Below, in pieces: positions 34,839-40,660 of a stretch of DNA of 47,617 bases; positions within the stretch are counted from its first letter, which is position 1; each line of letters starts with the position of its first letter. Location of the stretch: IMG/VR virus record IMGVR_UViG_3300042691_044065, positions 1 through 47,617 of that record. The stretch is one strand, 5' to 3'. A program made the translations under genes and the position numbers. This DNA comes from a virus. Under the pieces are notes generated by a model. That model had not been told where the DNA came from and did not search any database. It was given only the letters and a program-made list of their open reading frames with translations.

Positions 34839-35023
34839 TCTGGTATCTCATCGTCCACTCCCTGATTTCCGTCTCTCCCAACACGCCGGCGCAACCCACG
34901 TGGACACGGCTGGGTCCCTACACCTACGAAACGTGTGACAAATACGCGCAGGAATTGCTGGCGCAGAAGAAACTCATTCTTCTCTCCGAACCTGTCTGCG
35001 AAATGGAACCGATTCCGGAGTAA
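34835..35023 (+). CDS. Small protein, 62 aa, possible secreted or membrane-associated
   Basis: A 62-aa protein starting in ATGA overlap with the glycosylase-like gene. The first 14 residues are hydrophobic (MIWYLIVHSLISVS) and could be a weak signal or anchor. The rest is polar with two Cys (ETCDKYAQELL, PVCEMEP). No family recognised. Confidence 0.65.
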   Translation: MIWYLIVHSLISVSPNTPAQPTWTRLGPYTYETCDKYAQELLAQKKLILLSEPVCEMEPIPE

Positions 35024-35028
35024 AACAG

Positions 35029-35433
35029 ATGCCCCGCGCCTTCCACACCGGCTATCTTTTCCGCACATGCCAGCGATGCTACAACATTGGTCATTGCAAA
35101 GCGTCAGCCACAAACTCGTGCGAAACGCTCAAGCGCGTCTATGTTTGCCTCACTTGCAAGCATCGCTGGCATACTGTGGAAATCCGTGTCGATTCTTATA
35201 ACGCTGACCCGTCCATTGTGCCTATCGCAATGACAACGGCATTCAAACTTTCATTTAAATACAAAGGATATGACCTATCCCTCATCCCAATCGGTGACTA
35301 CATGACAATTCCATACGACATGTGTAAACGTTCTGGATTGGAAAGCAAGCAAACCAAAATTAATAAAACTGGGCTCATGCGCATCCGGCTGCGCTACATG
35401 ACCACCGGCATTCGAGTACACCGCGATGCGTGA
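35029..35433 (+). CDS. Cys-rich (zinc-ribbon-like) protein, 134 aa
   Basis: A 134-aa protein with a Cys-rich N-terminal third: CQRC near residue 14, further Cys at about 23 and 31, and CLTCKHRWHTVEIR at about 40-53, a classic zinc-ribbon strand. The remainder is basic and ends with a helix-strand segment (MRIRLRYMTTGIRVHRD). Zinc ribbons often bind DNA or polymerases, so a transcription or replication factor is possible. GGAG precedes the ATG. It overlaps the next gene by 8 nt. Confidence 0.7.
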   Translation: MPRAFHTGYLFRTCQRCYNIGHCKASATNSCETLKRVYVCLTCKHRWHTVEIRVDSYNADPSIVPIAMTTAFKLSFKYKGYDLSLIPIGDYMTIPYDMCKRSGLESKQTKINKTGLMRIRLRYMTTGIRVHRDA

Positions 35434-35734
35434 TTATTTTGACAGAGCCACATTTTCCGACAAGCCGCGTCTGCCAATTTGCTGTGACCGTTGCCGTATT
35501 ACAATTGGCTGGGCCACATACGACGACTCAACCGCTTGGCCCAGCATCATTTGCAACCTGTGTCTTGCCGACGAAGCCAACCTCTGCACAATCTTTGGCA
35601 TCTACGCCACGCACTTGTATGCCAACCCCATCGCGTCCGAATCTCACAACAACGAGATGCGCGCCCGAATCGAGGCTTCCAGCCGGTTATTGGCAATGCT
35701 GAATCACATTGAGATTCTCCTCAAAACCGGTTGA
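35426..35734 (+). CDS. Second Cys-rich protein, 102 aa
   Basis: A 102-aa protein with CCDRC at about 19-23 and CNLC at about 43-46, giving a probable four-Cys zinc site, followed by a helical half (residues 70-102). It overlaps the 134-aa gene by 8 nt and ends inside a promoter (35731-35759). It does not align obviously with its neighbour, so two independent small zinc-binding candidates lie side by side. Function unknown. Confidence 0.68.
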   Translation: MRDYFDRATFSDKPRLPICCDRCRITIGWATYDDSTAWPSIICNLCLADEANLCTIFGIYATHLYANPIASESHNNEMRARIEASSRLLAMLNHIEILLKTG

Positions 35735-35759
35735 CAACACGTAACTAACACGATAGTAT
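35731..35759 (+). promoter_or_regulatory. Internal rightward promoter
   Basis: A perfect TTGACA (35731-35736), 17-nt spacer and TAGTAT (35754-35759) stand 27 nt before the next ATG. Same element pair as the early promoter at 30415-30444. It would drive the nuclease, Sak4-like and ssDNA-binding genes separately from the helicase block. Confidence 0.7.
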
Positions 35760-35785
35760 CACGTTATTCCCGTGGAGCCACTTTA

Positions 35786-36151
35786 ATGATTGCCAAACAA
35801 CGTCTTATCGAATTCCTGCGAGCAGCGCGCACGCAGCCAGACACGCCATTCACTTTCACACTCGACATGCAACCGCATGATGCCAAGGTTTACATTCATC
35901 GTATGCGTGTCGAACTCGGTCGCTTTCGTTCCGCGTTGCAAGAACGCGGCGAACGCTTGCGCCGATTCAAAATGCTGGTTCGCGAAGTCATTCCCGATTC
36001 TCTCGAACCAAACAAAACCCACGTCACGCTGCAATATTATCTTCACGGCAGCCGCACCAAACTCGACAACGACATCTCCGAAGTTTTCGAGTTGGTTGCA
36101 ACTGGTGACAAACGACTTGCGCCCGAGGTGACAAATGTCAAAACTCAGTGA
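35786..36151 (+). CDS. Unknown protein, 121 aa
   Basis: A 121-aa protein, first behind the internal promoter. It has a helical N-terminus (MIAKQRLIEFLRAAR), a beta part, a strongly basic helical middle (RMRVELGRFRSALQERGERLRRFK) and a C-terminal mixed part. The basic helices suggest nucleic-acid binding. It overlaps the next gene by 17 nt. No domain recognised. Confidence 0.7.
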   Translation: MIAKQRLIEFLRAARTQPDTPFTFTLDMQPHDAKVYIHRMRVELGRFRSALQERGERLRRFKMLVREVIPDSLEPNKTHVTLQYYLHGSRTKLDNDISEVFELVATGDKRLAPEVTNVKTQ

Positions 36152-36713
36152 TTTGCTAGCGAAAAAAGCCGCAGCCCCGAACCTTGCCGAGCCTGGCAGC
36201 CCCGCCCCTGCCCCTGCTGCCAAACCAGTTTCGTTTGCTGACAAATTCAAGCAGACAGCCGCCGTTGCCAAACATCAGGCGCAGCTCGATGCCAGCCAAG
36301 CCTTATCCGCCGGCATGTCGAATCAATACGTGCCGCCACCGTCTGCACCGCTGGAAGATTTCCAAAACTTCGAAGTCGAATTGACTGCCGATGTGACCAC
36401 GTGGCCGGATGATGGCAGCAACGCGTATCCCGACAAGCAACAGGCCGCGCTTCGCCAGCATCTCGCATACGTTGGTAAGTGTCTAAACACGGATGAGATT
36501 TCCGACGCGCTCATTCGCTGTATGCAATTCATCCACGAAAACCCGGCCATGAAAGACTTGCTTTTGCCGGCCGATGTGGGCCTTTTGGTTCAGGCTCTCA
36601 GCTCGTCTGCCAACGTGGTTGTTGCACGCAAGAATGAGAACAAGTCCACGGCCACCAAACGCAAAGCCATTGCCGCCGAGGTGATGAATGACCTCGCTGA
36701 TCTCGGATTCTAA
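36135..36713 (+). CDS. Unknown protein, 192 aa, in the recombination block
   Basis: A 192-aa protein with a Pro/Ala-rich disordered region (residues 10-60), a central acidic part, and a helical C-terminal domain ending NDLADLGF. The acidic tip ending in Phe is reminiscent of SSB-type C-terminal tips, but the resemblance is weak. It lies 12 nt before the Cas4-like nuclease. Function unknown; a DNA-replication accessory is likely by location. Confidence 0.68.
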   Translation: MSKLSDLLAKKAAAPNLAEPGSPAPAPAAKPVSFADKFKQTAAVAKHQAQLDASQALSAGMSNQYVPPPSAPLEDFQNFEVELTADVTTWPDDGSNAYPDKQQAALRQHLAYVGKCLNTDEISDALIRCMQFIHENPAMKDLLLPADVGLLVQALSSSANVVVARKNENKSTATKRKAIAAEVMNDLADLGF

Positions 36714-36725
36714 AGGCAAGCAAAC

Positions 36726-37682
36726 ATGGATTACAACCTTCCATTCCTTGCTCTCTCAGATTCCTCCGTTAATTCTCGTTATCGGTCTTGCCGGCGCAAG
36801 TTCGAGTTTAACAAACTCTACGGTCATAAACGAGCCGAGCGAGAGGACTCCCTTCCTGCCGACGCGGGGTCCGCATTGCATCGTGCCTGGCAAGCCTACA
36901 TGGCAGAGAAATCCAAAGCACGGGGAATTGAAGAACTCCTTTTTTCTTACCCCGTCCACCTGCAAAAATCCTCCATGCAGGAGCGGTCACTCGAAGCCTG
37001 TTACACGACATTCTTAGAGATGGTTGCCAATCCTTTGCACGGCCGCTACGAACTGGCGACCGTTAAAGTTGGCAACGAGATCAAGCCGGCCGTGGAAGTC
37101 CCGTTTCGCATTAACATTGCAAACGTCAGCCTGTCCCACGATCGCATGGTTCCGATTTACTGGGACGGTTTCATCGATGCCATCATGTGGGATACGCTCG
37201 AACTCCGCTATGTTGTGGTCGATTTGAAAACCACCCGCAAAAACGAGCGTGATTACACGGCCATGTTTGGCAACGACCCGCAGACATTGCCGTATGCTTA
37301 CGTTGTGGAAAAAGCCACCGGCCAAACCGCCGCATCCGGGCTCGATGTAATCTATCTTGTTGCATACGTGGACCATTTGTTTCCGCGCGTCCAGCAACTC
37401 CCGCTCCACAAAACCGAGCACGATATTTCTTCATGGGCATTCGGTTTGGCAATGGATATTCAGGCCATCCGTCACATGGCAGATATCGGATTCTTTCCCA
37501 AAGACGGGAAATCCTGTGTTGGTTACGGCGCCTGCCAGTACCTTGATGTTTGCAGCTACACGGAGCCAGCTGCCATTCGTGAGTGGCTGGACCTGCGATA
37601 CGGTCCGCCCGACTACGAAACCGTGCTTGCCGATTTCCAACCCTGGTTTACCATCGACCTTACAATCACAGGTTTATCATGA
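36726..37682 (+). CDS. Cas4/RecB-type PD-(D/E)XK nuclease, 318 aa
   Basis: A PD-(D/E)XK exonuclease of the PDDEXK_1 / RecB-Cas4 type. Motifs in order: AGSALHRAW (His52), VEVPF (Glu124), GFIDA (Asp151), VVDLKTT (Asp166-x-Lys168) and QTLPY (Gln186, Tyr190). Cys22, Cys264, Cys270 and Cys276 match the four-Cys layout that holds an iron-sulphur cluster in Cas4/AddB-like nucleases. It probably resects DNA ends to give single strands for the Sak4-like and ssDNA-binding proteins downstream. The next gene starts within its stop (ATGA). Confidence 0.88.
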   Translation: MDYNLPFLALSDSSVNSRYRSCRRKFEFNKLYGHKRAEREDSLPADAGSALHRAWQAYMAEKSKARGIEELLFSYPVHLQKSSMQERSLEACYTTFLEMVANPLHGRYELATVKVGNEIKPAVEVPFRINIANVSLSHDRMVPIYWDGFIDAIMWDTLELRYVVVDLKTTRKNERDYTAMFGNDPQTLPYAYVVEKATGQTAASGLDVIYLVAYVDHLFPRVQQLPLHKTEHDISSWAFGLAMDIQAIRHMADIGFFPKDGKSCVGYGACQYLDVCSYTEPAAIREWLDLRYGPPDYETVLADFQPWFTIDLTITGLS

Positions 37683-38104
37683 GCAAAAATCCTGCTGGCC
37701 CAATTTCCATCAACCCCGATCTTATTTCGGATGATGCGAAAGCATTGATGCAGAAGAAAGATTTCCATTTCGACTGCCCGGTGTTCAAAGACTACATTAT
37801 CCCGAACGGTTTCCTCACCCGTGACGCGGCTTGCCACGCGTTGTTTTATTACGCCGTGTTGGCGCGCCGCGCATACGAAGAAAACGTGGAAGGCTGGGCC
37901 ACACAATACGAAGGGAACCTTTCCAACACAACCGATTTCTTCCAGCTTTACCTGTCGATTGCATTCATGTACGGCGTCACGCCCGAAGCGATGCAGCGCC
38001 ACTGGTCCAATGTCGATATGCAATTCACGGTCTTGCAGATTCCAGCATTGCCAAAAGAAAACCGTTACCGGCACGACAGCGTTCCGGAATTCAAAACACA
38101 GTAG
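37679..38104 (+). CDS. Unknown protein, 141 aa
   Basis: A 141-aa protein; ATG 37679 in ATGA overlap with the nuclease stop fixes the start. Mixed sequence rich in aromatic residues (FHFDCPVF, ALFYYAVLARRAYEE, FFQLYLSIAFMYG), largely helical. No domain recognised. Probably an accessory of the recombination genes, based on coupling only. Confidence 0.7.
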   Translation: MSKNPAGPISINPDLISDDAKALMQKKDFHFDCPVFKDYIIPNGFLTRDAACHALFYYAVLARRAYEENVEGWATQYEGNLSNTTDFFQLYLSIAFMYGVTPEAMQRHWSNVDMQFTVLQIPALPKENRYRHDSVPEFKTQ

Positions 38105-38114
38105 GAGAACCAAA

Positions 38115-38357
38115 ATGAAATTCAGATTGAATGTGATATTTCTTCTTGACGTTCCGACGGAAGATTACGATTTTTCTACGCATGACACGGAACAAACGGC
38201 GGAAGAATTCATGCTGGAAATCGAACGCGAAAACATTATGGAAAACGGTATTGCCGAATACGTGACTGACGTGGCATGTGCATTTCCTGTTGAACTGTGG
38301 ACGCTCGAACCGGTTGTCGATGAGAATGATGCCGCGCCGACAACGGTGGACGAATAA
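38115..38357 (+). CDS. Small acidic protein, 80 aa
   Basis: An 80-aa very acidic protein (many Asp and Glu), with AGGAG 7 nt before ATG 38115. The pattern is beta-helix-beta with an acidic tail (DENDAAPTTVDE). Small acidic phage proteins often mimic DNA or inhibit host enzymes, but no homology supports this here. Confidence 0.65.
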   Translation: MKFRLNVIFLLDVPTEDYDFSTHDTEQTAEEFMLEIERENIMENGIAEYVTDVACAFPVELWTLEPVVDENDAAPTTVDE

Positions 38358-38361
38358 TCCA

Positions 38362-39372
38362 ATGCCATCCGCCAACCAATTCCTTGCCGAGGACGACGTG
38401 CTTCGCCTCTTTCTGTACGGTCCTGCCAAATCACGCAAAACGTGGTGGGCATTGAAGGCAGCAGAAGCCGGCTTCCGTGTTCTTTTGTTCGACTTCGAAC
38501 GCGGTGCCAGCATCGTCACGCAAATCGATCCGAAGGCTCGCGAAAACATCTTCATCATTGGAGCCCACGATGCGCCGACAGACGCCTACGCAATCATGTT
38601 TGCAACAGCCGCGCTCAAAACTCACGAGTTCTACTTCGATGAGGCCACGCGCCGAGTATCCTTTAACAAAGGAAAGGGACTGGCCCGCTGTGATATGCGC
38701 GAGTTTGGCCGTGATACTGTTGTTGTGTTTGATAGTTATACGTCACTCGTTGTAAGCGCGGCCAGGCAATTCGCATTTCAAAATGCCATCGACCTGTCAG
38801 ATGCCAGCAAGCAATCGTGGGAAGGCTACCGCTGGTGCGGTGCGTTGATGACGTGGTTGCTCACGCAAATCAAACTCCTCAACTGCCACACGATTACCAT
38901 CGGCCATGAAACGCAATACGAGAAATTCAAAAAGCACCCGACGGATCCGAATAAACAAGGCCCGCTTGAGTGGTCGCGGCGGCAGCCAGCATCCGTGTCC
39001 AATCCCCACGGAATGGGAATCACACAGCATTTTACAGACATTCTGTACTTCCACGTGGCAGGTCGAACTGCTAAAATCGATACTCGTGGCAATAAGCTTG
39101 AAGAAGCCGGTGGCCGTCATATCCCGCCTGCCGAGTATGAGTGGGAAAAGCTTAGCTTTGCAGACGTATGCGAAATGTCAGGCTTTGGGCTACCTTCCCA
39201 CGTCGAACCTTTCAACTTCCCAATCGAAGAAGGATTGCAAATAGGAGGTGCCAAACCACAAACCCAAAACGTTCCCGTAGCCCCGCAACCACCAATCATT
39301 CCTGTTTCCACACAAGCGGAAGTGCAACCGCTGTCCAACAAACGCACATCAATCCTGTTCAAAAAATCGTAA
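38362..39372 (+). CDS. Sak4-like RecA-fold ATPase (AAA_24 type), 336 aa
   Basis: A 336-aa single-domain RecA-like ATPase. The P-loop at residues 20-27 is GPAKSRKT, with Arg replacing the usual Gly before Lys. VVVFDSY is the Walker B region. The pattern LLFDFERG after the P-loop and the size are typical of Sak4 / AAA_24 phage recombinases, which load on ssDNA and anneal or exchange strands. Residues 290-328 are a Pro/Gln/Val-rich linker ending with TSILFKKS, one of several L-F-basic tails in this arm. The probable ssDNA-binding partner is two genes downstream. Confidence 0.82.
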   Translation: MPSANQFLAEDDVLRLFLYGPAKSRKTWWALKAAEAGFRVLLFDFERGASIVTQIDPKARENIFIIGAHDAPTDAYAIMFATAALKTHEFYFDEATRRVSFNKGKGLARCDMREFGRDTVVVFDSYTSLVVSAARQFAFQNAIDLSDASKQSWEGYRWCGALMTWLLTQIKLLNCHTITIGHETQYEKFKKHPTDPNKQGPLEWSRRQPASVSNPHGMGITQHFTDILYFHVAGRTAKIDTRGNKLEEAGGRHIPPAEYEWEKLSFADVCEMSGFGLPSHVEPFNFPIEEGLQIGGAKPQTQNVPVAPQPPIIPVSTQAEVQPLSNKRTSILFKKS

Positions 39373-39383
39373 GGAGAACTGTC

Positions 39384-39593
39384 ATGCGTGTTCGAAGCCT
39401 CATCAAGTTGCTGATGGATTGTGAGATGGATGCCGCAGTTGTCGCCGTCAACCAGAATGGCACCGGCGATGAATTCATGGATCCCACCAACGTTGCAAAG
39501 CTGGTGACAGACGCGATGAATCTTGACGACGGCAGCGTTGTCATCTACTTTGCGGGGGAGCCGTCCGACAGCGATGATGCCGACGCCGGCTAA
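39384..39593 (+). CDS. Small acidic protein, 69 aa
   Basis: A 69-aa protein with AAGGAG 7 nt before ATG 39384. It is acidic, with a helix at the N-terminus (MRVRSLIKLLMDCEMD) and an Asp/Ser-rich end (GEPSDSDDADAG). Pattern suggests a compact alpha/beta fold. Function unknown; it is sandwiched between the Sak4-like and the ssDNA-binding candidate genes. Confidence 0.65.
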   Translation: MRVRSLIKLLMDCEMDAAVVAVNQNGTGDEFMDPTNVAKLVTDAMNLDDGSVVIYFAGEPSDSDDADAG

Positions 39594-39599
39594 GTTCAA

Positions 39600-39619
39600 A
39601 ACCAACCAACCAACCAACC
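39600..39619 (+). repeat. Five tandem AACC units in the leader of the ssDNA-binding gene
   Basis: AACC is repeated five times just upstream of the 188-aa gene. A complementary GGTTGGTTG lies at about 40242-40250, just after the same gene and before its terminator. The two could pair in the mRNA, bringing leader and trailer together. Confidence 0.7.
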
Positions 39620-39647
39620 AATCTTTTCTTTCTTTAGGAGAATACAA

Positions 39648-40214
39648 ATGTCCGACGAATTGCTTTCGATTATCATGGCCGGTGAGACGGCCGCTGTCAG
39701 CCTCGAAGATCTGCTGAGCATCGACCTGAACGATGTTGAAGAATTTCGTGGTGGCGAAACGCTGCCGGAAGGCATCTTCGAGTGGCGCATCAAGACGGCG
39801 ATCATGGACGTTGCCGAAGTGAATGACAAGGAGCTCGGCCAGAAGGTTCGCCGCGCGCGTGTCATGTTCACGCTGGAAGCGATTGCTTGCCGGCAGGTCA
39901 AGGACATGGCAATCGACAAGGACTCGCTGGTTGGCGCCGAGTTCAGCGAACGCTTCTTCATCAAGGATGCGCTCAAGGATATCGGCCGCGTGAAGTCGTT
40001 TCTTGTTGACATTGGTATGCAGGGTTCCGGCCCGCTGCAGCAGCTGCTCGATGCTACCATTGGCCACGAGTTCGTTGCCGGCATCAAGCACACCAAGGAC
40101 AAGAATGACACGTCCCGCGTGTATGCCAACCTGGACCAGAAAACCATCAAGCCGCTGGGTGGTGAAGCCGCGGCCCCTGCCCCCGCGAAGCCGGCTCTGT
40201 TTGGCAAGAAGTAA
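39648..40214 (+). CDS. Probable ssDNA-binding protein (DUF669-like), 188 aa
   Basis: A 188-aa protein with a strong ribosome site (AGGAG) and its own terminator, suggesting high expression. The body has the feel of DUF669-type phage ssDNA-binding proteins: an EGIFEWRIK strand, VMFTLEAIACRQV, a central LKDIGRVKSFLVDIG segment, and a late GHEFVAGIKHTKDKNDTSRVYANL. The end is a Pro/Ala-rich linker followed by PALFGKK, a short tail like those of other proteins in this arm. It would coat single-stranded DNA for the Sak4-like ATPase and the polymerase. Family assignment is by pattern, not certain. Confidence 0.7.
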   Translation: MSDELLSIIMAGETAAVSLEDLLSIDLNDVEEFRGGETLPEGIFEWRIKTAIMDVAEVNDKELGQKVRRARVMFTLEAIACRQVKDMAIDKDSLVGAEFSERFFIKDALKDIGRVKSFLVDIGMQGSGPLQQLLDATIGHEFVAGIKHTKDKNDTSRVYANLDQKTIKPLGGEAAAPAPAKPALFGKK

Positions 40215-40261
40215 ACCAAACTTCTAAACGATCAAGCGCTGGTTGGTTGCCAGCTACCTTT

Positions 40262-40299
40262 GCCCGCAGCTCAGTTAAATCTGGCCTGCGGGCTTTTTT
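40262..40299 (+). terminator. Intrinsic terminator after the ssDNA-binding gene
   Basis: A perfect 8-bp stem GCCCGCAG / CTGCGGGC with a 16-nt loop is followed by six T. It ends the recombination block and probably adjusts how much transcription reaches the polymerase genes. Confidence 0.9.
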
Positions 40300-40314
40300 A
40301 TAGGAGGGCTCAAT

Positions 40315-40545
40315 ATGAAAACCTATCAAGTCAGATTCTTTAGTCGCAGTGAAAGTGGTACATGGCAGCCGGTTAGTGGCGTTATCGAATGCACACGGCA
40401 GGACTTGGAAACAGCGGAGCAAAACAAATACCGCGATGCCAAGCTCAGCAGCTTTGTGTCAAAAATTCCCCAGCTGCCTGTGTCAATTCATTCTCTGCGG
40501 TTTGTTAATGGCGATGAGTGGGATTGCATCAATGGATTCCGGTAG
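40315..40545 (+). CDS. Small protein, 76 aa, unknown
   Basis: A 76-aa protein directly after the terminator with a strong ribosome site (AGGAGGG). It is beta-rich at the N-terminus (MKTYQVRFFSRSESGTW) and helical in the middle, and it ends CINGFR. No domain recognised. It opens the polymerase operon. Confidence 0.68.
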   Translation: MKTYQVRFFSRSESGTWQPVSGVIECTRQDLETAEQNKYRDAKLSSFVSKIPQLPVSIHSLRFVNGDEWDCINGFR

Positions 40546-40558
40546 GCGATACGGGCCA

Positions 40559-40660
40559 ATGAGTTTCTGGTCGTTTCTCTGGCGAACCACGCTCTATTGG
40601 CTCGGCATTTCCTGCCTGTTCGCCCTTGTTCTCCATATCCTTGGCATCATAATCATATGA
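40559..40660 (+). CDS. 33-aa membrane peptide coupled to the DNA polymerase start
   Basis: A 33-aa ORF, almost wholly hydrophobic and aromatic (MSFWSFLWRTTLYWLG, then a Leu/Ile-rich end), predicted to be a single membrane helix. Its TGA overlaps the polymerase ATG (ATGA). As the polymerase start has no ribosome site of its own, reading this peptide probably allows polymerase translation. Its own ribosome site is weak. Either a functional membrane miniprotein or a translational coupling device. Confidence 0.5.
   Translation: MSFWSFLWRTTLYWLGISCLFALVLHILGIIII

Noticed and set aside
39117-40091. A 324-codon minus-strand ORF across the Sak4-like end and ssDNA-binding gene
   Set aside because: Antisense to well supported plus-strand genes with good ribosome sites; no promoter or ribosome site of its own.
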